The position numbers and the translations under genes were made by a program. A stretch of 64,000 nucleotides of DNA, taken from DATIBQ01 sp964573395. GTDB lineage: Bacteria; Patescibacteriota; Minisyncoccia; Phycocordibacterales; UBA9973. The notes below the pieces were generated by a model that worked only from the letters and a program-made list of their open reading frames with translations, searched no databases and had not been told where the DNA came from. This document shows, piece by piece, positions 1 to 9,111 of the stretch (the stretch's first letter is position 1; every line of letters begins with the position of its first letter). Location of the stretch: contig CAZNJI010000001.1 in NCBI GenBank assembly GCA_964573395.1, positions 1 to 64,000 of the forward strand. Direction: 5' to 3'.

Positions 1-1413
1 TTTAAACTTTCACAGAAATTTTTCACCAGTACAATAAGCGAAGCGGGGAACGTTGCAACCTGGGGATACAACAACTTATTTTCTGGAAAGAAGATTTTGG
101 TTGAGCATTCAAGCCCAAATCTTTTCAAGCCGTTCCATGTGGGGCACGTGATGAACAACTGTATCGGCGAATCGATTACGCGACTTGCAAAGTACTCTGG
201 TGCCGAAGTAACGACGATTTCATTTCCATCAGATATTTCTCTTGGAGTTGCCAAGGCAATTTTTATTCTTCTCGAAAAAGGCGGAGACATACACAACATT
301 GAGACCTTAGGAGACGCGTATGTCGAAGGAATAAAGCGCTATGAAGAAGATGAAAATATTCAGGCTCGGGTAAAAGAAATTGCCGATAACCTTTACGCGG
401 GTAACCCATCGCCAGAGCTTGATCTGTTTACCACTTGCAAAGCGTTTAATATTTCATACTTTGAGCAAACTGTTGCACGGCTTGGTTCGCAATTCGATTC
501 GTACATTTACGAGAGCGAAGCAGGGGTAGTTGGTAAACAGCTAGTAGAAGAACACACGCCTAGCGTTTTCACGAAAAGCGAAGGGGCGATTGTCTACATT
601 CCGAAAGAAGAAGAAAAACTGCATACGGCCGTATTCATCAATAGCCAGGGAAATCCGACCTACGAAGCGAAAGATGTAGGGCTCCTCGATTTGAAATTCA
701 CTCGCTACCATCCAGATCTTTCAATTTTTATTACTGACAACCAGCAGGTGTCGCATTTTGCCGTTGTACTTGCTGCAGCAGAGAAAATTAATTCAGAATG
801 GAAAGAAAAAAGCCTGCATAGAACGCATGGCCGCATGAGCTTTAAGGGGCAGAAAATATCATCCCGCCTTGGCGGAGTGCCACTTGCAGAAGACATACTG
901 AGTGTTGTGATTGCAGAAACGAAAGAAAAAAATCCTGACATTACAGATTTAGACGCAGAACGCATTGCCATTGCCGCTCTTAAGGTTGCCATTCTTCGCG
1001 CGATGGCAGGAAAGGATATTAATTTCGACCCTGATTCATCGCTTTCATTTGAAGGGGATAGTGGGCCGTATTTACAGTATACGGCAGTTCGTGCCGGATC
1101 AGTGCTTGCAAAAGCAAAAGACATGGGGCTTGCGCCTTCAGTGCAAGAAGATGCTGAAGTAACCAACCTTGAGCGATACATTGCTCGGTTTCCAGAAATA
1201 GTTATGCGAGCAACCACCGAGTGGGCACCGCACCACCTTGTAGGATACCTGCTTGAACTCGCGCAGGAATTTAACAGCTGGTATGGCAACACGAAAATTA
1301 TTGATTCTGAGAATCAGGCTACGCCGCACCGATTGGCAATTACTAAAGCACTTCAGCAAACGCTAACGAACGGACTTTGGCTCCTCGGTATTTCAGTACC
1401 CGAGAAAATGTAA
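1..1413 (+). CDS. argS: Arginyl-tRNA synthetase, 5' truncated by the window
   Basis: Attaches arginine to tRNA-Arg in the cytoplasm. The frame is open from base 1, so the true start lies outside the window; 470 residues are visible. The class I signature HVGH follows SSPNLFKPF, the usual ArgRS context, and KISSRLGG occupies the KMSKS position about 250 residues later. The C-terminal part, with YLQYTAVRAGSVL and a helical anticodon-binding (DALR-type) region, is complete to the stop. The missing part should be the N-terminal additional domain. ndk follows after about 50 bases. Confidence 0.95.
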   Translation, partial: FKLSQKFFTSTISEAGNVATWGYNNLFSGKKILVEHSSPNLFKPFHVGHVMNNCIGESITRLAKYSGAEVTTISFPSDISLGVAKAIFILLEKGGDIHNIETLGDAYVEGIKRYEEDENIQARVKEIADNLYAGNPSPELDLFTTCKAFNISYFEQTVARLGSQFDSYIYESEAGVVGKQLVEEHTPSVFTKSEGAIVYIPKEEEKLHTAVFINSQGNPTYEAKDVGLLDLKFTRYHPDLSIFITDNQQVSHFAVVLAAAEKINSEWKEKSLHRTHGRMSFKGQKISSRLGGVPLAEDILSVVIAETKEKNPDITDLDAERIAIAALKVAILRAMAGKDINFDPDSSLSFEGDSGPYLQYTAVRAGSVLAKAKDMGLAPSVQEDAEVTNLERYIARFPEIVMRATTEWAPHHLVGYLLELAQEFNSWYGNTKIIDSENQATPHRLAITKALQQTLTNGLWLLGISVPEKM

Positions 1414-1464
1414 ACTAATAAGAAGGGTTGCTTGAGATTATTTTTCCCTGTACGATGTGCCGGT

Positions 1465-1941
1465 ATGATTCACGAAACAGAAGAGCGAAGCCTCATTATT
1501 ATTAAGCCAGATGCCATTCAGCGCAGTTTGGTAGGAGAAATCATTAATCGATTCGAGCGAAAAGGGCTCAAGATCATCGGCATGAAAATGATGCACTTAA
1601 AAGATGCACTCGTTGAAGAGCACTATGCCCACATTAAAGACAAATCATTCTTTCCGCGCATTAAAAGGTTCATGACTTCCGCTCCGGTTATCGTGATGGC
1701 GGTTGCGGGCCTCAAGGCGATCGACAGCATTCGGCTCATTGTCGGCGTAACCAAAGGATACGAAGCAGACGCTGGAACGATTCGCGGCGACTATTCGCTT
1801 TCCATGCAATCGAACGTGGTACACGCATCAGACTCGAAAGAAAATGGCGAAGCGGAAATCAAGCGCTTTTTCAGAGAGGAAGAAATTATCGATTACGAAA
1901 AAGTTGATACGAAATTCATTTTTTCCGACGATTTAATGTAG
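1465..1941 (+). CDS. ndk: Nucleoside diphosphate kinase
   Basis: Transfers the gamma-phosphate of ATP to nucleoside diphosphates through a phospho-histidine. The active-site segment NVVHASDS is present, as is the N-terminal SLIIIKPDAIQR strand; 158 residues is close to the family norm of about 140-150. A longer frame begins at TTG 1432, but ATG 1465 is preferred because the protein then begins just before the conserved strand and a TACGAT -10-like box ends only 8 bases upstream (1451-1456), the spacing seen at many genes here. No Shine-Dalgarno is visible. Confidence 0.93.
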   Translation: MIHETEERSLIIIKPDAIQRSLVGEIINRFERKGLKIIGMKMMHLKDALVEEHYAHIKDKSFFPRIKRFMTSAPVIVMAVAGLKAIDSIRLIVGVTKGYEADAGTIRGDYSLSMQSNVVHASDSKENGEAEIKRFFREEEIIDYEKVDTKFIFSDDLM

Positions 1942-1976
1942 GAGTTTTTCTGAGACATTTTTCTGAGAGTGTCTAG

Positions 1977-2004
1977 TTGCTTAGAAATTGCATATTCTTA
2001 TACT
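1977..2004 (+). promoter_or_regulatory. Promoter of the 6S-like RNA
   Basis: TTGCTT (1977-1982), a 16-base spacer and TATACT (1999-2004). The predicted start near 2011 coincides with the first base of the closing stem of the downstream RNA, which supports both calls. Confidence 0.65.
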
Positions 2005-2010
2005 GAAAGT

Positions 2011-2197
2011 ACGGCTATCCTGGATTATTAACTAGAAACACCTCGTTTCAGGGAGCTGTCGTGGGGATTATCAATCGTTACTATTATCGGCTGATTTTCT
2101 CCCAGGCACCCACTTAGCTTTAAGCTAAGTTAATAATACGGGGATAGCCGTAATAAGGACCTATGCTCTAAAACATCTTTACGAGCATGGGTTTTTT
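2011..2197 (+). ncRNA. ssrS: 6S-like regulatory RNA with its own promoter and terminator
   Basis: A non-coding gene between ndk and 2243. Bases 2011-2020 pair with 2142-2151 (10 bp), and after a small internal loop 2024-2031 pair with 2130-2137 (8 bp), forming a long closing stem. Inside lie a mostly single-stranded bubble, a small hairpin on its 3' side (2113-2120 with 2122-2129) and an irregular apical arm around 2061-2112. This order (closing stem, central bubble with a 3'-side hairpin, apical stem) is the architecture of 6S RNA, which mimics an open promoter and binds RNA polymerase. A terminator follows: CCTATGCTC (2160-2168) pairs with GAGCATGGG (2183-2191), then six T. Assignment to 6S rests on shape, not sequence; an unrelated small RNA remains possible. 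Confidence 0.5.
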
Positions 2198-2242
2198 ACT
2201 TCTAACCATATACAGGTTTTTATCCTGTGCGATAATATCCCC

Positions 2243-2656
2243 ATGCGAAACCAGCTGATTATCCGCGCACTACTTCTTGTTTTGGTAATTTTCATCCTGA
2301 ATACGCTGGCCATGTACTTTTATTGGTATGTTTCCATTCCATGGCTTGATATCCCGATGCATTTTTTAGGCGGGGTTTTCATTGCCTTTGTCATGGGAGC
2401 GGTTTTTTTCAAGAAAACGCTCAGTTTCTCTTTTTCAAAAAAACTTCTGGTTATTTTGAGCGGAGTTCTGGTACTTGGCATTGTATGGGAACTGTTTGAA
2501 TTTTCAGTATTTACGGTTGTGAAGTTTGTCGAACCGAATAGTCCGATTGATACTGCTACCGATTTGGTGCTCGACCTGGTAGGAGGCATCGTTGGTGTTT
2601 ATTTTGTCTCTCGGGCGCAAAACCGTTACAATAAGAGTCTGAATGGAGAAAAGTAA
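2243..2656 (+). CDS. Small multi-pass membrane protein, YjdF/DUF2238-like
   Basis: 137 residues with four hydrophobic segments (about 5-30, 35-55, 67-90, 105-125). Polar residues inside the membrane part recall the YjdF/DUF2238 family: WLDIPMHFLGG, WELFEF and DTATDLVLDLVGG. Function of that family is unknown to me. A GATAAT box (2231-2236) ends 6 bases before the ATG, so the mRNA is probably leaderless. The 3' end overlaps the next gene by 14 bases, suggesting coupling with the metallo-hydrolase. Confidence 0.7.
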   Translation: MRNQLIIRALLLVLVIFILNTLAMYFYWYVSIPWLDIPMHFLGGVFIAFVMGAVFFKKTLSFSFSKKLLVILSGVLVLGIVWELFEFSVFTVVKFVEPNSPIDTATDLVLDLVGGIVGVYFVSRAQNRYNKSLNGEK

Positions 2657-4019
2657 AAAACTAAAACTCACTTTCGCAGGTGGCACCGGCAGCGTTACCG
2701 GCGCTAATTTTTTACTTGAAGAGCCGGTAGAAGGCGGAAAGAAATTTTTAATCGACTGCGGTCTTGCTCAAGGAACGAAACTTGCTGATGAGTCGAACTG
2801 GGATCCGTTCCCGTATGATCCGGCAAGCATCGACATTTTATTCGTAACCCATGCGCACATCGACCACGTCGGGCGGATTCCAAAGCTCATATACGACGGT
2901 TTCCAGGGAAAGATTTACTCGACGATTCCGACAAAAGACATCGCCAAGCTCATGCTGGACGATACGGCAAACATTCTTTCAAAGAGCGACAATTCGGTTT
3001 TACAGAAAATCTACGCCGAGCCGGTGCTGAAACAGGTTTTCTCTCTGTGGGAAGTCGTCGATTACCACCAGGACCTTCGCGTTGATGATTTCATTTTCCG
3101 ATTCCGCGATGCTGGACACATTTTGGGTTCTGCCATGGTTGAAATTATCTACAACGATAAAAAAATCGTCTTTACTGGAGACCTGGGGAATTCTCCTTCG
3201 CCACTTCTGCCTGATACCGAAATTCTCCAACATGTTGATTACCTCATCATGGAAAGCGTGTACGGCGACCGCAACCATATTTCTCGTTCTGAGCGGCGAA
3301 AGCTGTTTGAGGCAGTGATTGAAGACAATTACAACCGGCAGGGAACGCTCATTATTCCCACCTTCTCGCTTGAGCGCTCGCAGGAGCTTCTGTATGAAAT
3401 TAATTCGCTCGTCGAGAACAAGCGCATTCCGCAGATGCCAATTTTCTTCGATTCGCCGCTCGGCATTCGGTTGACGAAAATCTACCAGAAATACAGCCGA
3501 TACTACAATGCGGAAGCGCGAAGCCTCATTGGCGAAGGGGATGATATTTTCAATTTTCCAGGGCTTAAATCAACGATTCTGACCGAAGAATCGAAATCAA
3601 TCCTGCGCGCGCCAGATCCGAAAATCGTGATTGCAGGCTCCGGCATGTCGAACGGCGGCAGAATTTTGCACCATGAAATCAATTATTTGCCGATTGAGAA
3701 TAACACGCTGTTGCTTACCGGTTATCAATCCCAGGGAACGATTGGCCGAATGATTCAAGATGGTGTAAAACAGGTGCGCATTAACGGAGAAGACGTTCCG
3801 GTAAAATCACGCGTCGTATTCATTGATGGCTATTCGGGGCATAAAGATTCTGACCACTTAATTGAATTTGTTGAACATATTGCCGATACGGTTCAAAAAG
3901 TGTTCGTGGTGATGGGAGAGCCGAAGTCATCGCTCTTTCTAACGCAGCGACTGCGCGACTATTTAGGAATTTACGCGTTCGCCCCTGAAGAAAATGATGT
4001 GGTAGAATTGGACTGCTAA
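2643..4019 (+). CDS. Metallo-beta-lactamase fold beta-CASP hydrolase (putative RNase)
   Basis: 458 residues. The zinc-binding motif HAHIDH lies at about residue 76, with later ligands in DAGHILGSA and FTGDLG. A beta-CASP insertion (about 200-370) carries SGMSNGGRILHH, followed by the late-histidine region GYSGHKD. This layout matches the YSH1/CPSF-like RNA-processing group rather than beta-lactamases. Probably a cytoplasmic ribonuclease, though substrates cannot be read from sequence. It starts inside the preceding membrane gene and is followed after 5 bases by the LOG-like gene, so the three may share a transcript. Confidence 0.85.
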   Translation: MEKSKKLKLTFAGGTGSVTGANFLLEEPVEGGKKFLIDCGLAQGTKLADESNWDPFPYDPASIDILFVTHAHIDHVGRIPKLIYDGFQGKIYSTIPTKDIAKLMLDDTANILSKSDNSVLQKIYAEPVLKQVFSLWEVVDYHQDLRVDDFIFRFRDAGHILGSAMVEIIYNDKKIVFTGDLGNSPSPLLPDTEILQHVDYLIMESVYGDRNHISRSERRKLFEAVIEDNYNRQGTLIIPTFSLERSQELLYEINSLVENKRIPQMPIFFDSPLGIRLTKIYQKYSRYYNAEARSLIGEGDDIFNFPGLKSTILTEESKSILRAPDPKIVIAGSGMSNGGRILHHEINYLPIENNTLLLTGYQSQGTIGRMIQDGVKQVRINGEDVPVKSRVVFIDGYSGHKDSDHLIEFVEHIADTVQKVFVVMGEPKSSLFLTQRLRDYLGIYAFAPEENDVVELDC

Positions 4020-4024
4020 ACATA

Positions 4025-4660
4025 ATGGAACAGTCTTCTGCTCAAAATAAATACGTCTGTTATAACGGACCACTGGAAAATGATTCAAAGCATGGTGGCC
4101 ATATAAAGATAAAAATGGGCGTTTCCGGTGCTGCCGAAACGGGGCACTGCGGTATTGATGCGCTTGATAAGGCAAAAGAACTGGGAAGAGAAATTGTTCG
4201 CCAGGGAGGGCTCTTGTTAACCGGCGCAACAACCGGGTTTCCGTTGTGGTCTGCGATGGGGGCGAAAGAAGAACGCGGTGTATCAATCGGCCTTTCTCCG
4301 GCAGCAAATGCCCTAGAGCATACCCAAACCTACCGATTGCCGCTTGATTACATGGATTTGGTTATTTACACCGGCTTCGGTTTTCCTGGCCGCGACCTGC
4401 TTTTTACCAGAAGCTGTGACGCATTGGTGATTGGCTGCGGACGCATCGGAACGATTCATGAATTTACCATCGCGTTCGAAGACGGAAAACCTATTGGCAT
4501 ACTTGAAGGCCCGTGGACGATGGATGAGCAAATTAAAGATATGCTGGCGAAAGGAAATCGTCCATCGGACAGAATTATTTTCGATCCAGATCCGAAAAAT
4601 CTCGTGCGGCGACTTGTTGAAATGGTTGAGAATGACCAGAAGAAGCTTGGAAACGTGTAG
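4025..4660 (+). CDS. LOG/SLOG-fold protein (TIGR00725-like)
   Basis: 211 residues with a Rossmann-like nucleotide-binding core: KIKMGVSGAA at the first strand, LLLTGATTGFP, and GCGRIGTIHEF in the place of the GGxGTxxE motif of LOG-family proteins. Members include cytokinin-type phosphoribohydrolases and DprA-related nucleotide sensors; this subgroup's substrate is unclear. The glycine pattern and the retained GTxxE suggest a possible nucleotide hydrolase or binder. It is last in a probable three-gene unit and is followed by the ileS T-box. Confidence 0.65.
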   Translation: MEQSSAQNKYVCYNGPLENDSKHGGHIKIKMGVSGAAETGHCGIDALDKAKELGREIVRQGGLLLTGATTGFPLWSAMGAKEERGVSIGLSPAANALEHTQTYRLPLDYMDLVIYTGFGFPGRDLLFTRSCDALVIGCGRIGTIHEFTIAFEDGKPIGILEGPWTMDEQIKDMLAKGNRPSDRIIFDPDPKNLVRRLVEMVENDQKKLGNV

Positions 4661-4682
4661 TGCGTTTGTGGGGTTGTCATGC

Positions 4683-4865
4683 TAGAATGCCTCCATTAGC
4701 GACGATGAGGCCATCACCTCTGAGCTCCGAGAAGAAATTTTAGTAGACCTCGGCGGGTATGCCCGATATAGCAGTCAGGAAGCAATAAAACAAGGTGGTA
4801 CCGCGGGGTTAAAAACTCGCCCTTGGAAAGAATCGTAAAGATTATTTCTGTGGGCGAGTTTTTTT
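4683..4865 (+). promoter_or_regulatory. T-box riboswitch controlling ileS (Stem I apparently ultrashort)
   Basis: The T-box core AAGGTGGTACCGCGG lies at about 4792-4806. Downstream, 4811-4822 is perfectly complementary to 4852-4863, giving a terminator whose 3' arm and T-run end exactly at the ileS ATG (4866). Upstream stems are CCGAG/CTCGG (4727-4731 with 4749-4753) and CGGG-TATG-CCCG (4754-4765). The only Stem I candidate is GAGG-CCATCA-CCTC (4707-4720), whose loop contains the isoleucine codon ATC (4713-4715) as a candidate specifier. Uncharged tRNA-Ile would favour the antiterminator and ileS transcription. A TAGAAT box at 4683-4688 leaves almost no room for a longer Stem I. Confidence 0.88.
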
Positions 4866-7800
4866 ATGCAAGAAGAACACAACAAACAAAAATCTGGGCA
4901 GGCGCTTCGAGAAGAGGCAATTTTGCAGTTTTGGAAAGACCAAGACATCTTTCAGAAAACGGTAAAAAAAGAATCCCCGAAAGGCGAGTTTGTTTTCTAT
5001 GAAGGGCCGCCAACGGCAAATGCAAAACCAGCGCTTCACCACCTTGAAGCGCGAGCCTTCAAAGACGTTATTCCGCGCTATAAAACCATGCAGGGGTTTT
5101 CGGTCCGGCGAAAGGCGGGCTGGGATACGCACGGGCTTCCGGTTGAGCTGCAAATTGAAAAGAAGCTTGGCCTTTCCTCCAAAAAAGAAATTGAACAGTA
5201 CGGCATTGCAAAATTTAATCGAGAATGCCGAGAAAGCGTTTTTACCTACATTCGAGACTGGGAGAGTTTTACCGACAGAATTGGATACTGGGTAAACAAA
5301 GAAGATGCCTACTACACTTTCGATTCGCGATACATTGAATCGCTGTGGAACATTGTTGCAAAAGTAAACGATCAGGGTCTTTTATATAAAGACTATAAAG
5401 TAGTGCCCTGGTGCCCGCGCTGCGGAACGGCGCTTTCTTCGCATGAACTTGCGCAAGGGTACCAAGACGTGAAAGACCTTTCAGTGTATGTAAAATTTAG
5501 AATAAAAAATAATCATACAATTACTTATGATCAAATTAATGATCCTATAACTGTGGGTATTTTAAATACTTCTGATAAAAAAGTTTTTATGTTGGCATGG
5601 ACTACTACACCTTGGACTCTTCCAGGAAATGTGGGGCTTGCAATAAATAGTTTTATTCGTTATTCACTTTTTCAAACAGAAGAAAACGAAATATATATTG
5701 TTGCAGAAAACAGAGAAAGTATTTTTGAAAATTCTAATCTCAAAAAGATTGGAAGCACGGAAGGGGTTATTTTTGCAATGAAAAATGAAAATCTGGAATA
5801 TGAACCGCTATACCCATTTTTGAAAGAAACTATTCAAGATAAAACAAAATTAGAAAATGCATATAAGGTATATGAAGCTGGCTTTGTTACTACCACCGAC
5901 GGAACAGGAATCGTGCATACCGCCGTTATGTACGGACAAGACGACTTTGAATTGGGAACGAAAGTTGGCCTGCCAAAAATTCATACGGTTGATGAAACAG
6001 GACATTTTATAAAAGGAACAGATTTCCTCGAGGGGAAATTTGTTAAGGATGAAGAAACAGCAGTAGCGATCATAAAAGACTTAGCCCACCGCGGGCTATT
6101 GTTTANNNNNNNNNNNNNNNNNNNNNNNNNNNNNNNNNNNNNNNNNNNNNNNNNNNNNNNNNNNNNNNNNNNNNNNNNNNNNNNNNNNNNNNNNNNNNNN
6201 NNNNNGAAGAAACAGCAGTAGCGATCATAAAAGACTTAGCCCACCGCGGGCTATTGTTTAAGAAAGAAAAGTACGAACACTCGTACCCCCACTGCTGGCG
6301 CTGCAAAACGCCGCTCATCTACTATGCGCGCGATTCATGGTACATTGCCATGTCAAAACTGCGTGACACGCTCGTAAAAGAAAATGAGGGAATCAATTGG
6401 GAACCGGCGCACATTAAAGAAGGGCGATTCGGGGAATGGCTCCGTGAAATTAAAGATTGGGCCATTTCTCGCGAGCGCTACTGGGGAACGCCATTGCCAA
6501 TTTGGATTGCTGAAGACGGAGAAAAGCTTGTGGTCGATTCAGTTGAAACGCTCAAAAAATACAGCAAGCCGGCAAAAAACCATTACTTTGTGATGCGTCA
6601 TGCAGAAGCAGTGCATAACTTAACGCGAGTAGTCAGCCTTGATGCGAATGCAGATGACTCGCTTACTGAAACAGGAAAAGAACAAGCGCGTGTTGCGGCT
6701 GAAGCATTACAAAATAAAAACATTGATCTTATCATTTCTTCACCGTTTCTTCGAGCAAAACAAACCGCAGATATTGTTGCCAAAGTAATTGGCGCGGAGA
6801 TCGTTACGGATAATCGCCTCGGGGAAATGATGGTGCATTCATATGCAGGAAAAACCTGGGATGACTACCATGCCGATTTTCCAAAAACGCCAGAAAATTT
6901 TTCTAAGGGAAACGATGGGGATGAAACATACTTATCAGTAAAGTGCCGCATGTTCGAGGCGCTTCAGAGTTATGAAAAAGCGCACGAAGGGAAAAATATT
7001 CTCTTTATTACCCACGGAGCGCCTGGATGGCTTCTCTTGGCAGCAAGTCAGGGGTTAACGCCCGAAGCGGCATTGGCGATGGTTCGCACGAAAGAGGATT
7101 ATCACCAGTTTAAGAACGCTGAAGTGCAAGAACTGCAGTATATGCAGCTTCCGCTCAACGATTCCTGCGAACTTGATCTGCATCGGCCGTTTATTGACGA
7201 AGTAACGCTTACAAAAGACGGCAAAGCATTCAAGCGGGTAAAAGAAGTGATGGATGTATGGTTCGATTCTGGCGCGATGCCGTTTGCGCAAGATCACTAC
7301 CCATTTGAAAACAAAGAACGGATTGATTCGTCGGGATACCCAGCTGATTTTATTTCTGAAGCAATCGACCAGACGCGTGGCTGGTTCTATACGCTCCACG
7401 CAGTTGGGGTGCTGATGGGTCGCGGCAAGGCGTACAGGAACGTTATCTGCCTTGGGCACTTGCTTGATGCGCAAGGGAAGAAAATGTCGAAATCGGTGGG
7501 CAACATTGTGGAGCCATGGAATGAAATTCATTCCTACGGAGCCGACGTGCTTCGTTTCTGGATGTATTACGTAAACCAGCCTGGAGACTCAAAAAATTAT
7601 GATCCGAAAACCGTTGATGAGGTAGTGAAGAAGGTTTTCAATCTTGTCTATAATATCCTTTCCTTTTACGAGCTGTATCGAGACAAAGAGTTAGAAAAAG
7701 AAACAGTTGCGTCTTCGCATGTGCTCGATCAGTGGATCATGGCGCGGCTGCAGCAGTTAACCGCGCTCTCTACGGAAGCACTTGATGCATATAAACTGCT

Positions 7801-8479
7801 TGAGCCGGCGCGCGCCATTCGCGATTTCATCGATGATCTTTCAACGTGGTACTTGCGCCGTTCCCGCGACCGCTTGAAAGAGGGAAGCATTGAAGCAAAG
7901 CAAACGCTTTACAGCGTGTTAAAAACACTTGCAACGCTTATGGCACCATTTACGCCATTTGCTGCAGAAGATATTTGGCAGAAGCTAAAAACCGAACAGG
8001 ATGCTGAATCGGTGCATCTTGCAGCGTGGCCTGCGGCGGAAGATGTTGATGCAGAAATGCTAGAAAATATGCAGATAGTGCGTGATATCTGTACGGAAGG
8101 AAATGCGCTTCGCAAAAAAGAAAATATTCCGGTGCGCCAGCCGCTGGCGAAGTTGGAAGTGCAACAGTTGAAACTCGAACAGGAGTACAAAGAACTTATT
8201 AAAGAAGAATTAAATGTAAAAGAGGTCGTTCTCGGAGAGGAAACAAAGCTTGATATTGCAATTACTCCGGAACTGAAAGCCGAAGGAGAATATCGTGAAC
8301 TGGTGCGTTCTATACAAGACCTGCGAAAAGAAAAAGGATTACTGCCAAAAGATACCATGACGCTTCTTCTTCCGTCTTCCTATAAAGAGTTCGGTGCTGG
8401 TTTTTTAGAGAAACTGAAAAAAACGGTTGGGGCAAAAGAAATTATTTTTACTGAGGATAAAGAGATTGAAATTAAATAA
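4866..8479 (+). CDS. ileS: Isoleucyl-tRNA synthetase with embedded histidine-phosphatase domain (interrupted by an assembly gap)
   Basis: Charges tRNA-Ile. A 100-N gap (6106-6205) interrupts the frame, but 6051-6105 and 6206-6260 are identical; removing one copy and the Ns joins 4866-6105 to 6261-8479 as 1152 uninterrupted codons plus stop. Recognisable parts: the GPPTAN segment with ALHH where HIGH is expected, GWDTHGLPVE, a CP1 editing domain with WTTTPWTLPGN and GTGIVHTA, HCWRCKTPLIYYARDSWYI, GKKMSKSVGN, and a C-terminal anticodon-binding region. Between WIAEDGEKLVVDS and the following synthetase strand sits a complete phosphoglycerate-mutase-like domain (joined residues about 520-705) with MRHAEA, SSPFLRAKQTA and THGAPG. 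The 5490-5880 stretch is much more AT-rich than its surroundings. Controlled by the upstream T-box; recO follows after 9 bases. Confidence 0.95.
6106..6205. other. 100-N scaffold gap inside ileS, flanked by a 55-bp duplicate
   Basis: Exactly 100 Ns. The 55 bases before the gap (6051-6105) are identical to the 55 after it (6206-6260). This is what results when two contigs whose ends overlap are placed side by side with a default gap. Collapsing it restores the reading frame, so no sequence need be missing. Confidence 0.95.
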
Positions 8480-8488
8480 AGATTATTA

Positions 8489-9073
8489 ATGCACGAAATT
8501 CATAAAACTGAAGGATTCATCTTACATTCAAAGGAAGCAGGGGAAGCGAACAAGCTCTATTGGATTTTTACCAAAGACTTCGGCACCATTCTTGCCACAG
8601 CGCAATCGGTTCGAGCTGAAAGTTCGAAACTCAAAGGGCACTTGTCTGACTTTGGGAATATCTACCTGGAAGCAGTTCGCGGAAAAGATCTGTGGAGGAT
8701 TACGAACGCATACATGAAGGATGATCTGCCATTTTCGCTTGAAGCGAGGGCAAAGCGGGTATATGGCAGAACGCTCCAAACTCTGCTTCGCCTCAGCGGT
8801 ACGGAAGGAGAAGATGAAAAGCTTTTCTTGCACATAGTCGATCTTGCCGAAACACTCAAAAAAAATTTCTATACCGATGAAGAATTGAATTTTTTGGATA
8901 CGCTTTCAATTACGAAACTGCTGCGCTTAAGCGGCTACTTGGCACAAGAGAGCGAGCATGAAGATCTACTCTTTGCCGTACCGCTCTCTCTAGCGCTTAG
9001 CCGCATGACACTAGAAAAAAATAAAGAACTGATTGTTTTTGCGGAGCATGCCTTTACTGAATCGCAGCTTTAG
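8489..9073 (+). CDS. recO: DNA repair protein RecO
   Basis: 194 residues. The N-terminal OB fold is recognisable from the opening EIHKTEGFILHSKEAGEANKL, matching the RecO pattern of a strand followed by a glycine/glutamate loop, and is followed by a helical domain. RecO loads RecA at gaps with RecF and RecR. The protein is shorter than the roughly 240 residues of many RecO proteins and has no zinc-cysteine cluster in its C-terminal half. Starts 9 bases after ileS stops, probably on the same transcript. Confidence 0.8.
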   Translation: MHEIHKTEGFILHSKEAGEANKLYWIFTKDFGTILATAQSVRAESSKLKGHLSDFGNIYLEAVRGKDLWRITNAYMKDDLPFSLEARAKRVYGRTLQTLLRLSGTEGEDEKLFLHIVDLAETLKKNFYTDEELNFLDTLSITKLLRLSGYLAQESEHEDLLFAVPLSLALSRMTLEKNKELIVFAEHAFTESQL

Positions 9074-9111
9074 CAGTAAAAAGGAATTTTTTCAAATGCT
9101 ATACTGGCAGG

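Noticed and set aside
705..1292. Long minus-strand frame opposite argS
   Set aside because: It lies fully within a conserved synthetase gene and has a serine/arginine-rich composition typical of antisense shadow frames.
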